From Flavobacteriales bacterium (GTDB lineage Bacteria; Bacteroidota; Bacteroidia; Flavobacteriales_D; Crocinitomicaceae), in assembly GCA_018883325.1 (NCBI GenBank), contig VEQH01000013.1, forward strand, positions 1-64,000: 64,000 bases of DNA, written 5' to 3'. Both the position numbers and the translations under genes were made by a program. Positions 44,199 through 52,778 of this stretch are shown piece by piece. Below the pieces are notes generated by a model, which was given only the letters and a program-made list of their open reading frames with translations, did no database searches and was not told the origin of the DNA. Within the stretch, counting starts at the first letter, position 1, and each line of letters starts with the position of its first letter.

Positions 44199-45206
44199 AT
44201 GGAATTTTCTAAACTTTTTGTCCGTTTTAATTGGGTAACTTTAGTCCTAATTTATCTTGTAGTTGTTGCCGGAAGCTTTGTTCGAATTTCAGGAAGCGGA
44301 ATGGGATGTCCGGATTGGCCGAAATGTTTTGGACAATGGGTTCCACCGACTGAAGTTTCAGAATTACCTCCTGATTATCGAGAAGCTTATTTATTGAAAC
44401 GTCAGAAAAAAGTTGAAAAATTCTGTAAGTTTTTAAATGCAATTGGCTTAAAATCAACTGCTGAACGCATTAAAAATGACCCTACAGTTTATGTCGAAGA
44501 AGCGTTTAATACTCGAAAAACTTGGACGGAATACGTCAATCGCTTGGTAGGATTTTTAGCTGGAAACTTTATGCTTTTTGGTTTTTTATGGATTATTTTA
44601 AAATACCGAAAACATAAAATATTTTGGTTAACAGCATTGAATTTGGTGCTACTTTTAATCGAAGCATGGTTCGGGTCTATTGTTGTTGCGACGAATCTTG
44701 TTCCGTGGACAATTACGGTTCATTTGTTTTTAGCATTGGTTATCATTGCTTTACAATTATACATCATTCGAATTATTAGTCCCGTTCAACAAAGAAATCT
44801 TCCAATTGAAAAATCGATTCGAATTTTGGTTTTTGTGGTATTTGCAATTACATTTTATCAAATGTTTTTAGGAACGCAAGTGCGCGAATACATCGATGAA
44901 CTTACCAAACAAGGATTTGGTCGCGAAACATGGACTGACAAATTGGGTTTACCATTCTACATTCACCGAAGTTTTTCGTGGTTAGTTTTAATTCTTTTGG
45001 CTTTTATCGCTTGGAAAAACGAAAAAACGCAGCATTATTTAATTCTTCGTTCCTCTTTTGTGATTTTGGTTTTAGAACTTGTTTCAGGTGTACTTTTGGC
45101 CTATGCTGATATGCCTGGATTGGTGCAAACTGCTCATTTGGTTTTTGCAACAATTCTTTTTGGAAATTTATGGATGGCAACTTTACGAATGAAAAGATTG
45201 AGTTAA
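44199..45206 (+). CDS. ctaA: Heme A synthase (COX15/CtaA)
   Basis: A 335-residue, eight-helix membrane enzyme that oxidises heme O to heme A for cytochrome oxidase. The start VVVAGSFVRISGSGMGCPDWPKCFG is the conserved first helix and Cys loop. A Bacteroidota/mitochondrial-type loop around residues 60-105 precedes TWTEYVNRLVGFLAG; haem-ligand His residues lie in VPWTITVHLFLALVI, LPFYIHRSFSWLVLIL and PGLVQTAHLVFATILFG. Its last base starts the ATG of the next gene, a CoA transferase. Confidence 0.95.
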   Translation: MEFSKLFVRFNWVTLVLIYLVVVAGSFVRISGSGMGCPDWPKCFGQWVPPTEVSELPPDYREAYLLKRQKKVEKFCKFLNAIGLKSTAERIKNDPTVYVEEAFNTRKTWTEYVNRLVGFLAGNFMLFGFLWIILKYRKHKIFWLTALNLVLLLIEAWFGSIVVATNLVPWTITVHLFLALVIIALQLYIIRIISPVQQRNLPIEKSIRILVFVVFAITFYQMFLGTQVREYIDELTKQGFGRETWTDKLGLPFYIHRSFSWLVLILLAFIAWKNEKTQHYLILRSSFVILVLELVSGVLLAYADMPGLVQTAHLVFATILFGNLWMATLRMKRLS

Positions 45207-46276
45207 TGGAATTGTCATTTATTTCTAAACTTAAAATTATCGACCTTTCCACTGTCTTGGCAGGTCCATCGGTTGGCACTTTTTTCGCTGAATTAGGAGC
45301 GCAGGTTTTAAAAATTGAAAATGCTGCAATTCCTGATGTTACGCGTTCTTGGAAGTTACCGAGTGAAGACCAAAATTCTAACGTTTCGGCATATTTTTCT
45401 TCCGTAAATTACCGTAAAGAATTTTTGCAACTTAACTTAAAATCAGAAGTTGATTATTTACAATTCATTGATTTAGTGAAAGATGCAGATATTTTGATTT
45501 CAAATTTTAAGTTTGGTGATGAAGCAAAATTGAAATTGACAGATGAAGATTTACGATCGGTGAACAAGAATTTGATTATTGGAAAAATCAATGGGTTTGG
45601 AGCTGAAAGTGATCGTGTTGCTTACGATTTAATCTTACAAGCCGAATCTGGATTTATGTCTATGAATGGCACTCCAGAAAGTGGACCTGTGAAAATGCCT
45701 GTTGCTTTTATCGATGTTTTAGCTGCACATCAATTGAAGGAAGGTTTGCTTTTAGCTTTATTGGAAAGACAAATTAATTGCAAGGCTAAAACAATCGAAG
45801 TTTCGTTGTACGATGCAGCGATTTGTAGTTTAGTGAACCAAGCTTCCAACTATTTAATGGCGAAAAAAATTCCACAAAGAATCGGAAGTTTACATCCAAA
45901 TATTGCACCTTATGGTGAGATTTTTGAAACCAAAGATCAACAATTAATCACGTTTGCAATTGGGTCAGCGATTCATTTTGAAAAACTGTGTACTTTTTTA
46001 GAATTAGAGAATTTAGTTAGCGATGAACGTTTTTCAACCAATCAAAATCGCGTTATAAATCGCCAAGTTTTGTTTGAATTATTGCAAGCTAGAATAGTCG
46101 AATTTAATGCCGATGAAATTCTGAATAATATGTTGCAGCAACATGTTCCAGCTGGAAAAATCAAAAACTTAGAAGCTGTTTTTTCTGAAAATACTGCATT
46201 AGATTTAGTTCGTTCGGAATTAATCGAAGGCACAGCAACGCAACGTTTAACCTCAATAGCTTTCAAATGGAAATAG
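45206..46276 (+). CDS. CaiB/BaiF family CoA-transferase / acyl-CoA racemase-like
   Basis: A 356-residue family III CoA-transferase fold protein. ATG 45206 overlaps the ctaA stop by one base (TAATG); an upstream in-frame ATG at 45170 lies within ctaA and is unlikely. Motifs: IIDLSTVLAGPSVGTFFAEL and GAQVLKIE at the start, NLIIGKINGFG, the candidate catalytic Asp in DRVAYDLILQAESGFMSMNG, and PHNIAP-like PNIAPYGEIFETKD. It resembles alpha-methylacyl-CoA racemases but is shorter. Substrate unknown. Its end overlaps the following GNAT gene by 10 bp. Confidence 0.88.
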   Translation: MELSFISKLKIIDLSTVLAGPSVGTFFAELGAQVLKIENAAIPDVTRSWKLPSEDQNSNVSAYFSSVNYRKEFLQLNLKSEVDYLQFIDLVKDADILISNFKFGDEAKLKLTDEDLRSVNKNLIIGKINGFGAESDRVAYDLILQAESGFMSMNGTPESGPVKMPVAFIDVLAAHQLKEGLLLALLERQINCKAKTIEVSLYDAAICSLVNQASNYLMAKKIPQRIGSLHPNIAPYGEIFETKDQQLITFAIGSAIHFEKLCTFLELENLVSDERFSTNQNRVINRQVLFELLQARIVEFNADEILNNMLQQHVPAGKIKNLEAVFSENTALDLVRSELIEGTATQRLTSIAFKWK

Positions 46277-46701
46277 AAATTCGAGCACCAAAAAATGAGT
46301 TAGAGTGGGAGCAATACTACGATTTGCGCTATCGGATTTTACGCCAACCTTGGAATCAACCAAGAGGAAGTGAACGAAATGAAGGTGATGCCACAGGAAT
46401 TCATTTCGCTTTGTATGAAAATGGAAACCTAAAAGCAATTGCACGATTAGATTTCAATGAAGACAAAAGTGCCCAAGTTCGATTCATGGCTGTCGAGTCT
46501 GAAATTCAACGAAAAGGTTACGGAAAGCAAGTAATGTTAGCCATTGAAAGGTATTGTAAAGCAAATTCTGTTACTGAAATCGTTTTACACGCAAGAGAAA
46601 TTGCACTACCTTTCTATGAAAGTTTAGGTTATCAATTAGTTGAAAAATCACATTTGCTTTTCAATGAAATTCAACATTCTTTAATGAAAAAGTCAGTTTA
46701 A
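46267..46701 (+). CDS. GNAT N-acetyltransferase
   Basis: A 144-residue GNAT. It starts EIRAPKNELEWEQYYDLRY, and the acetyl-CoA loop is VRFMAVESEIQRKGYGKQVM (Q/R-x-x-G-x-G/A as RKGYGK); ALPFYESLGYQLVEKSHLL is motif B. The closest general type is YjdJ/ElaA-like small GNATs. It overlaps the CoA-transferase gene, so it shares the ctaA transcript. Substrate unknown. Confidence 0.88.
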   Translation: MEIEIRAPKNELEWEQYYDLRYRILRQPWNQPRGSERNEGDATGIHFALYENGNLKAIARLDFNEDKSAQVRFMAVESEIQRKGYGKQVMLAIERYCKANSVTEIVLHAREIALPFYESLGYQLVEKSHLLFNEIQHSLMKKSV

Positions 46702-46755
46702 AAAGACAAATTCATTTCAGCTTTTAGTTTTTAGATGAATACGCGAGGTCAAACC

Positions 46756-47373
46756 TTATTTAATCATTGAAAATACAAATAGACATTCAATTCCGATTTG
46801 ATTGGAGCGTTCCAAGTATTTTTCAGATTGTTGTGGTGTTCCATCAAAAGCTTTTGGGTCAGAATAGCTTGTACCAATTCGCAATTCTACTCCTGGAATA
46901 AACGGACAATTTTTTTCGGCATCAGAGCAAGTCATTATTGCTGCGAAATTGCTCGAAGGATTAAATTGATTGTTATAAACTTTTGAAAAACAGTTTATTA
47001 ATTGGTTTTCTTCTGGTCCAAAAGCGACTTTGTAAGTTGGATTTTCAGTGATTTCTTCGCAACTAATTTTAAAACTCGTTGCATTTAATGCTTCAATTGC
47101 ATTGGGATTGAAAGCAGTTGCTTCTGTTCCACCTGAAAAAGTTTCAACGTTTTTGATTCCAAAATAATCAGCTGCAACAGCCGCCCAAATTTGTCCAAAA
47201 TGACTTCGCCTTGAATTATGCGTGCAAACATACATCAACTTAATTGGTAGATTCGCCACTTTTTTAGACTGGATATAGTCAGCAATTTTGGCGAGAAGTT
47301 CCTTCCGTTCATCAGAGATTGAATCAAATTGATTAACAAGATGATCACAATGATTTTTTAAAATTTCAAACAT
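46756..47373 (-). CDS. Arsenate reductase-like low-molecular-weight phosphatase
   Basis: A 205-residue protein. After an N-terminal ~40-residue helical part comes an LMW-PTP/ArsC-thioredoxin-type domain: the phosphate/arsenate loop is VCTHNSRRSHFGQIWAA (CX5R), and the acid loop is YSDPKAFDGTPQQSE. ETFSGGTEATAFNPNAIEAL is typical of ArsC. It would reduce arsenate to arsenite using Cys residues (MTCSDAEKNCPFIPG carries two). It ends an arsR-DUF6428-arsC operon, 12 bp from DUF6428. Confidence 0.87.
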   Translation of the reverse strand: MFEILKNHCDHLVNQFDSISDERKELLAKIADYIQSKKVANLPIKLMYVCTHNSRRSHFGQIWAAVAADYFGIKNVETFSGGTEATAFNPNAIEALNATSFKISCEEITENPTYKVAFGPEENQLINCFSKVYNNQFNPSSNFAAIMTCSDAEKNCPFIPGVELRIGTSYSDPKAFDGTPQQSEKYLERSNQIGIECLFVFSMIK

Positions 47374-47385
47374 TAAATCGTCGTT

Positions 47386-47859
47386 TTAGCAACAACCTCC
47401 ACCTGAAGTACAAGTTGCATTCGAAGTTCCCAATTCAACTAAATTTTTCTTTAATTTTTCAGCTGGAATTCCACATGAATCTGTTGCCAAGCAAGCTGTC
47501 ATTTTTGAAGTTAACTGAAAAATAGAATTGTTAAATTCTAAACCATATTTTCCAATTGTATCACTTTGATATTCCACTTCTATTTCAAGTTCAGGATTGA
47601 TATTCAACACTTTTTCAGAAAGTTCAATGATATTTATCAATTTGCTTGGCGCTAATCGGTGATCGTAATCGCCCGCTTCCCACAATTGGAAATTAATTAC
47701 TTTTTCCTCGCGTACTTTTCCACCACAATCGATAAAGTTTTTGGTGATTATTCCAACTTCTGTTACATGAAAATGTTCTGGAACGAACGATTTATTTGGC
47801 AATTGAAAAACCACTGTCTCTTGAGTGGCTAAAATTTCTTTGATTTGATTTAAATTCAT
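47386..47859 (-). CDS. DUF6428 protein of the ars operon
   Basis: A 157-residue protein with a Cys-rich end (ACLATDSCGIP and CTSGGGCC). The body matches DUF6428, a family that in Bacteroidota sits next to arsR and arsC: NKSFVPEHFHVTEVGII, FIDCGGKVREEKVINFQLWE and DYDHRLAPSKLINII. The C-terminal GGGCC could bind arsenite. It is separated from arsR by a ~150-bp repeat element. Function unproven. Confidence 0.82.
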   Translation of the reverse strand: MNLNQIKEILATQETVVFQLPNKSFVPEHFHVTEVGIITKNFIDCGGKVREEKVINFQLWEAGDYDHRLAPSKLINIIELSEKVLNINPELEIEVEYQSDTIGKYGLEFNNSIFQLTSKMTACLATDSCGIPAEKLKKNLVELGTSNATCTSGGGCC

Positions 47860-47901
47860 TACTTATTATTTTTTTGTTTATTGAGTATTCGCTTTTATAT
47901 C

Positions 47902-48053
47902 TGTAGATTTTCCTCTGGAGCTGCTATGCGGTCTCCTTTCAGTCGAAAAGACCATTTGTGTAGATGCTTCAGCGAAAATGCAAAGCATTTTCGCATTTTT
48001 ATCCATTGAAAAGTCATTCCGACCTTCGGGAGGAATCAATTGATACAATTGTG
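47902..48053 (+). repeat. ~150-bp intergenic repeat, copy B, inside the ars operon
   Basis: Inverted relative to copy A (40268-40420) and similar over nearly the full length, including the central hairpin GCGAAAATGCAAAGCATT plus TTCGC at 47972-47994. It lies between arsR and DUF6428, which otherwise read as one unit, so the hairpin could reduce or end transcription into the distal genes. Neither copy codes for protein. Confidence 0.85.
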
Positions 48054-48076
48054 TACATACACTTTTTGTTTTAAAA

Positions 48077-48412
48077 TTAGCAACATTTAGTGCTGTTTTT
48101 GATTATTAATTGATTGGTAATTAGCTGTATTTTATCATTTAAGGCAGAAAAAACTTCTTGATTCAAACAGTAACAAATGGCAGTTCCTTCAATAGTGCCT
48201 TTGATTAGGTTTGCATTTTTTAATTCTTTCAAATGTTGGGAAATAGTTGCTTGAGCAAGTGGTAATTCATCTACGATATCACCACAAATACATTTATCTT
48301 TCTTCAACAAAAATTCAATTATTGCAATTCGAGCTGGGTGAGCCATTGCTTTTAAAAGCGTTGCAAGTTCATTTTGTTGCTCGGTAAACGAATCTGTTTT
48401 AGTTATCCCCAT
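48077..48412 (-). CDS. arsR: ArsR-family metalloregulator
   Basis: A 111-residue winged-helix repressor from ATG 48412; a longer frame to 48457 adds an unlikely N-terminus. The DNA-binding helix is [20 protein letters not shown] and the metal-sensing pair is in [14 protein letters not shown] (CxC before the recognition helix, as in arsenite-sensing ArsR). The C-terminal KCC may add ligands. It should repress the arsR-DUF6428-arsC operon until arsenite binds. The spacer upstream (48413-48642) is shared with the divergent T9SS gene. Confidence 0.92.
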   Translation of the reverse strand: MGITKTDSFTEQQNELATLLKAMAHPARIAIIEFLLKKDKCICGDIVDELPLAQATISQHLKELKNANLIKGTIEGTAICYCLNQEVFSALNDKIQLITNQLIIKNSTKCC

Positions 48413-48609
48413 AATTAATTTATATATTGCAATATTACGATTAATAACCAAAAACAATTACAACTTATCTTGTTTTTTTACATTATTAATGGAGCAATTA
48501 TGAATTTTTGGCAATACTGCTTATTTAAATACAACAACTTTATCAGCAGAAACTAAACAGTTTCGATACTAATTAATCCAGAATCATCAAAAGAATCTGA
48601 TAAATACGA

Positions 48610-48637
48610 TTGCATTCATAGATTAAGCTTAAATTTG
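48610..48637 (+). promoter_or_regulatory. -33/-7 promoter of the T9SS adhesin-like gene
   Basis: TTG at 48610-48612 and TAAATTTG at 48630-48637 are separated by 17 bases, close to the Bacteroidota -33/-7 layout. The box ends 5 nt before the ATG at 48643, so the mRNA would carry almost no leader. Confidence 0.5.
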
Positions 48638-48642
48638 CCCTA

Positions 48643-49443
48643 ATGAAAAAAATAGTGCTTGCCTTACTTTTAATTCCTTTTACAAGTGAATTAACTGCTC
48701 AAATTCAACTAATTAACATCGATTTTCAAAGTGGAATTCCTTCAAATTTTACTTTACTTGATGCCGACCAAAATACTCCAAACGTTGCCGTTTCAGAATT
48801 TACAAGTCCTTGGATTTCTTATGATGATCCTGATTCTTTAACGAATAAAGTTGCAGCTTCAACTTCTTATTTCACAGTTGAGGACACTGCTAGTCGTTGG
48901 TTAATCACTCCAGCTCTGCAATTAGGCGCTTTTGGAAATTATATTTCTTGGAACGCAAAATCTCACGACCCTTCATTTCCAGATGATTATTATGTTTTTG
49001 TGTCAACAACTGGAACTCAAATCAGTGATTTTACTGACACAATTGGTTTTATTGAACAAGAGAATTTTGAATGGACGAATCGCGAAGTAAATCTTTCGCT
49101 AAATGGCTTCAATTCACAGCAAATTTATGTGGCATTTGTCAACAGAACTTATGATGGATTTAAACTTTACATAGATGACATTATTGTTCGAAAAGAAGAT
49201 CCTGTAAGCGTTTCAGAGTTGTCAAGTTTTACATTTAATGTTTATCCAAATCCTTTTCAAGATCAATTGACAATTCAAACGGATGAACCAATTGAGTTTA
49301 TTCGAGTATTTTCAGTGAATGGGACGTTACTTATGGAAACGAAAGAGAAAAGTTTGAATTTAGCTCATTTTGAAAAAGGAAATTACTTTGTTCAAATTTC
49401 AAATGGAGAAAAAATAGCTACTAAAAAAATCTTGAAATTTTAA
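48643..49443 (+). CDS. Secreted choice-of-anchor J-type protein with T9SS tail
   Basis: A 266-residue secreted protein. The signal peptide is residues 1-19 (MKKIVLALLLIPFTSELTA). Residues 20-185 form a choice-of-anchor J/MAM-like jelly-roll: NIDFQSGIPSNFTLLDAD, ASRWLITPALQLGAFGNYIS, and GFKLYIDDIIVRKED are characteristic. The T9SS sorting tail starts FNVYPNPFQDQLTIQ and ends KKILKF. It is probably a surface carbohydrate-binding or adhesin-like protein. The HD-domain gene follows after 3 bp. Confidence 0.9.
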   Translation: MKKIVLALLLIPFTSELTAQIQLINIDFQSGIPSNFTLLDADQNTPNVAVSEFTSPWISYDDPDSLTNKVAASTSYFTVEDTASRWLITPALQLGAFGNYISWNAKSHDPSFPDDYYVFVSTTGTQISDFTDTIGFIEQENFEWTNREVNLSLNGFNSQQIYVAFVNRTYDGFKLYIDDIIVRKEDPVSVSELSSFTFNVYPNPFQDQLTIQTDEPIEFIRVFSVNGTLLMETKEKSLNLAHFEKGNYFVQISNGEKIATKKILKF

Positions 49444-49446
49444 CTG

Positions 49447-50091
49447 ATGAGTTCTTTAGTACAAACGATTCAACAATTTGTAAAAGAGCGTTTTGAGTCT
49501 TTTGAAGGTAGTCACGATTGGTTCCATATCGAGCGAGTTTGGAATACAGCCAAATACATTCAATCAAAAGAAGGTGGGGATTTAGAAGTTATTGAATTGG
49601 CAGCACTTCTACATGACATCGCAGATCACAAATACAACGACGGAGATTTTCAAAAAGGAGAGCAAGTAGCTTACAATTTGTTAATCAATTCAAGAGCTTC
49701 TGAAGAATTGGCATCTGCAGTTTCTAAAGTGATTGCAATTGTTTCCTTCAAGGGTGCAAATGTTGCCGACGAAAAAGCTTCTTTGGAAGGACAAATTGTG
49801 CGTGACGCAGATCGTTTAGATGCAATTGGAGCTATTGGAATTGCTAGAGCTTTTGCTTACGGAGGAAGTAGAAATAGACCTTTGTACAATCCTGAAATTG
49901 AACCAAAACTTCACAATTCAAAGGAGGATTATTATACTTCTAAAAGTCACACAATAAATCACTTTTACGAAAAATTATTACTCCTAAAAGATCGGATGGA
50001 AACCGAAACAGCGAAAAAGTTAGCAGAAGAACGACACAAAGTTATGCTTGATTTTTTAGAAAATTTCAAAAAAGAAATAACAATTATCTAG
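49447..50091 (+). CDS. HD-domain phosphohydrolase
   Basis: A 214-residue HD-superfamily hydrolase of the YedJ-like group. Metal-binding motifs: GSHDWFHIERVWNTAKYI (first His), AALLHDIADHKYND (HD pair) and IVRDADRLDAIGAIGIARAF (distal Asp). YGGSRNRPLYNP and HTINHFYEKLLLLKDRM are typical of this subgroup. Probably a cytoplasmic nucleotide or sugar-phosphate phosphohydrolase. It lies 3 bp after the T9SS gene and so is likely co-transcribed, with no evident functional link. Confidence 0.9.
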   Translation: MSSLVQTIQQFVKERFESFEGSHDWFHIERVWNTAKYIQSKEGGDLEVIELAALLHDIADHKYNDGDFQKGEQVAYNLLINSRASEELASAVSKVIAIVSFKGANVADEKASLEGQIVRDADRLDAIGAIGIARAFAYGGSRNRPLYNPEIEPKLHNSKEDYYTSKSHTINHFYEKLLLLKDRMETETAKKLAEERHKVMLDFLENFKKEITII

Positions 50092-50135
50092 CGATAAGTA
50101 GTTTTCAAAACTCAAGTGTAAAAACTCAATATTTC

Positions 50136-50576
50136 TTACCGAACTCCTTCTGGCTTCAAAATATTAATAAAATGAAAACCTCTTGGCGCAAAGCCTTCGT
50201 TGTAGAAAAATTTGTGAGCCTTGAAATTTGAAGTATAAGAATCCAAAGCCATCATCGTACAATTGTTTTCATCTGCTTTTTTGGCTAAAAAATCAAAAAT
50301 CATTTTTCCAACGCCTTTGCTACGATGTGCGGCGGAAACTACGATGTTATCTAGTTCTAAATAACGACCACACCATAATTTATTTCCGATCCAAAAACCA
50401 CTGATTCCCAAACATTCGTCGTTTTCAAAAACACCAACTTGCCCATAATTGTGCGGTAACATCAAGTCTAATTCTTTTGAATACTGTTCTAAAGTTAAGG
50501 AAGGATATAAATCATTTAATACATTAATGTATTTAAGCATTTCCTCTTTGTCAACTAATTCTCTAACTGTAAGCAT
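50136..50576 (-). CDS. GNAT N-acetyltransferase
   Basis: A 146-residue GNAT. Motif A is IVVSAAHRSKGVGKMIFDFL with the R-x-x-G-x-G loop, followed by MALDSYTSNFKAHKFFYNEGF, typical of aminoglycoside- or small-amine-type acetyltransferases. The start LTVRELVDKEEMLKYINVLN is usual for the family. It is transcribed alone from a TATCTTTG box 4 nt before its ATG. Substrate unknown. Confidence 0.88.
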   Translation of the reverse strand: MLTVRELVDKEEMLKYINVLNDLYPSLTLEQYSKELDLMLPHNYGQVGVFENDECLGISGFWIGNKLWCGRYLELDNIVVSAAHRSKGVGKMIFDFLAKKADENNCTMMALDSYTSNFKAHKFFYNEGFAPRGFHFINILKPEGVR

Positions 50577-50580
50577 GCGT

Positions 50581-50588
50581 CAAAGATA
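50581..50588 (-). promoter_or_regulatory. TAnnTTTG -7 box of the GNAT gene
   Basis: The minus strand reads TATCTTTG, an exact consensus match, ending 4 nt before the ATG at 50576. The rest of the spacer to 50852 contains GTCAATA twice (50724 and 50755) and nothing else of note. Confidence 0.45.
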
Positions 50589-50852
50589 ATTGATAAATTT
50601 TTTGTTGATTATTCCAATATTTAAAAGTTGTAGTAAAATTTGAATTTTAGTTGTTTTATCGCATCTAGTAAAAATCAAAAATTAAGAAAAACATTAATTG
50701 CATTTTAGAAAAGGCTTCAATTTTGTCAATAAAGCTTTGATTTAGTCAATAGATTTTTATTGAAAAATGATTTTTCCCTGATTTAACGATTTGATTTTCA
50801 AATAAATTTCTTTTTATCAAAACAAATAATTACTTGTGCTTGTTATTGTGTC

Positions 50853-51446
50853 ATGGAAGAATGGAAAAGTGTACCCGGTTTCTCAGATTATGAAATTTCT
50901 GATTCGGGAAAAATTCGATCAAAAGACAGAGTAAAAATATATAAGAATGGCCGCTCAATTCATTATGTAGCTAAAGAAAAGCTGTTGCGCGTGCATCCAG
51001 ATAATGGTTTTTTAATGACCGATTTAATCGACGATAAAGGTGTACGTAAAACTGTTTATCCTCACAAAGCAGTGGCTCAAGCGTTCATTGAAAACAAATC
51101 GCCGCGCAAAAATAAAGTGGTGATTCACATTGATGGTGATTACAAAAATAATTCAGTTTCAAATCTTAAGTGGTCAACTTACAGTGAATCGATTCTAATT
51201 GGTTTTCGACAAGGTAAGAGAAACAACAGTGATTTATGGCTTAAGCGCAGATTGAAATATGGACCAAAAGGCGGAAACACTTCCATTGGTCGTCCTGATC
51301 CTTTGAATTACTCGCAAAAGAAACGAATAGTTTATTTAAGAAATGAAAAAGGAATGACGTTGAGTCAACTTGCTGAAAAGTATAATTGTAGCGTTTCACA
51401 CATTCACAAAACGATCAAAAATTGGGTTTCGCCCGTTGAAGCTTAA
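50853..51446 (+). CDS. NUMOD4/HNH endonuclease-like protein with C-terminal HTH
   Basis: A 197-residue free-standing homing-endonuclease-like protein. Residues 3-50 are a NUMOD4 motif (EEWKSVPGFSDYEISDSGKI with RSKDR). The HNH domain is about 70-110 (YPHKAVAQAFIENKSP, VIHIDGDYKNNSVSNLKW); Ile replaces the usual Asn in the 'V-N-HIDG' start but His and Asn remain. The end (RIVYLRNEKGMTLSQLAEKY, then NCSVSHIHKTI) is a helix-turn-helix that could add DNA specificity. Such genes occur in phages and scattered in bacterial chromosomes. It overlaps the convergent gene by 4 bp. Confidence 0.87.
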   Translation: MEEWKSVPGFSDYEISDSGKIRSKDRVKIYKNGRSIHYVAKEKLLRVHPDNGFLMTDLIDDKGVRKTVYPHKAVAQAFIENKSPRKNKVVIHIDGDYKNNSVSNLKWSTYSESILIGFRQGKRNNSDLWLKRRLKYGPKGGNTSIGRPDPLNYSQKKRIVYLRNEKGMTLSQLAEKYNCSVSHIHKTIKNWVSPVEA

Positions 51447-52771
51447 ATCAATTTATTTCTTCTAAATATTCTTCTTACTGGAATTTGTAAACTTCCGAAT
51501 GCTTCGTAGGTATTCAAAGAGTCGATATTGAAAATATAGCGCGTTCCTTCTTTCGTCCAAATGACTTGATTTCGAGTGCTTTGTATTGTTTTTGGAGCTT
51601 GCTGTCCGGAGTAAAATTGGTAGCTAGTTCTGTTGTTAGTTGTGTGTAATAAAGGCGAAAATAGGAACCTGTAATTTTGTTCTTCTTGCGTTAAAATTCC
51701 TTTTTTAAGTAATTTATTGATAAAAATTGGTGTGTGATAAGTTGATGTGAAGTAAACGGAATATCCAGGGACCACGACTTCTCTTGTTTTTTCTACTTCT
51801 GCCGTGTTAAAGTCTTCATCTAATTCAGTTTCGATATAGGTTTCCTGAATAGTTTGTAATCCACCTTCCATAAAAGATAAATCGCCATTCCATGATTTTA
51901 AGAAATCGACAAATGGAAAACCAAAACGTTTACCAATTTTAGCTAATTCTTTGTACAATTTATCCTCAGGGTGTTTTCTTAACTCTGAAATATCTAAATG
52001 TAATTCAATTGATTTTGTGGCGTTTTCAATATTTTTAAAGCCTTTTCCGCTTTCTTTTTTGGTGATGTAAAAAGGTGATTCTTTTCGTAAATAGCTTTTT
52101 AAATTGAAACTTAAGGAATCGCTGTCGTGCGCAAACATAGCAGTTTTTATTCCCATATTTTGAAGTCGCTCCCAATTGGAATAAATCACCAAATGCTCGT
52201 CTCTAAATTGTTTTTTACTTAAAAACGTTTTCCATGCTTTGTCAATTCCCAAATATTTAGCTTTCGTAACTTGGTTGAAATAGCTATTGAAATCTGCACC
52301 TTTGTAAAAGAAAAGATAATTTCTTCCATAATGTAAGAACATTTTTTCTTTTTTGTAGTTGAAAATTTTATGGTCATTTATTGTTGTATCTTCAATTGTA
52401 ATGAACTTTCGCAAGCGTTCAATTCCCTGCCCAATTTTAGATGAATCGCTCACTTCAACCATACAGCCCCAATCACCACCTTCGTTTCCAAAAAGGTAAA
52501 CTTGTTTTTGAAGGTTCAAACCGTACATTTTTCCTTGTCCTAAAAGAAATTCATAGGAGGTAAAATCGCGAAAAGGAATTTTATGGTAATACATCATTCC
52601 GCTCGTTTCGCGCGCTAAATCCAAAATATTTGCCTTTCCAATGAAATCTGCACTTGGCAATCGATCGATCAATCGGGGAGGAGTTGGCTTTTGAAACAAG
52701 AAAGGTTTGAAGTACAAAAATGCACCTAAAGCCGCTGCAAGAATAACGATAGTGATTGTTTTGCGAATCAA
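51443..52771 (-). CDS. DUF4836-like exported protein, anchored
   Basis: A 442-residue protein with an N-terminal signal anchor (TITIVILAAALGAFLYF) and a periplasmic domain that begins LPSADFIGKANILDLA. It shares its general plan with the next gene upstream: 'PxxA/D-x-V/I' start, an early helix, and a short strand block (GLNLQKQVYLFGNEG here, GLDFNQKLNVFYGK there). I place both in or near DUF4836, a Bacteroidota family of unknown function. Third and last gene of a minus-strand unit with 7-bp spacing from its neighbour. Confidence 0.6.
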   Translation of the reverse strand: MIRKTITIVILAAALGAFLYFKPFLFQKPTPPRLIDRLPSADFIGKANILDLARETSGMMYYHKIPFRDFTSYEFLLGQGKMYGLNLQKQVYLFGNEGGDWGCMVEVSDSSKIGQGIERLRKFITIEDTTINDHKIFNYKKEKMFLHYGRNYLFFYKGADFNSYFNQVTKAKYLGIDKAWKTFLSKKQFRDEHLVIYSNWERLQNMGIKTAMFAHDSDSLSFNLKSYLRKESPFYITKKESGKGFKNIENATKSIELHLDISELRKHPEDKLYKELAKIGKRFGFPFVDFLKSWNGDLSFMEGGLQTIQETYIETELDEDFNTAEVEKTREVVVPGYSVYFTSTYHTPIFINKLLKKGILTQEEQNYRFLFSPLLHTTNNRTSYQFYSGQQAPKTIQSTRNQVIWTKEGTRYIFNIDSLNTYEAFGSLQIPVRRIFRRNKLI

Positions 52772-52778
52772 AGCTATA

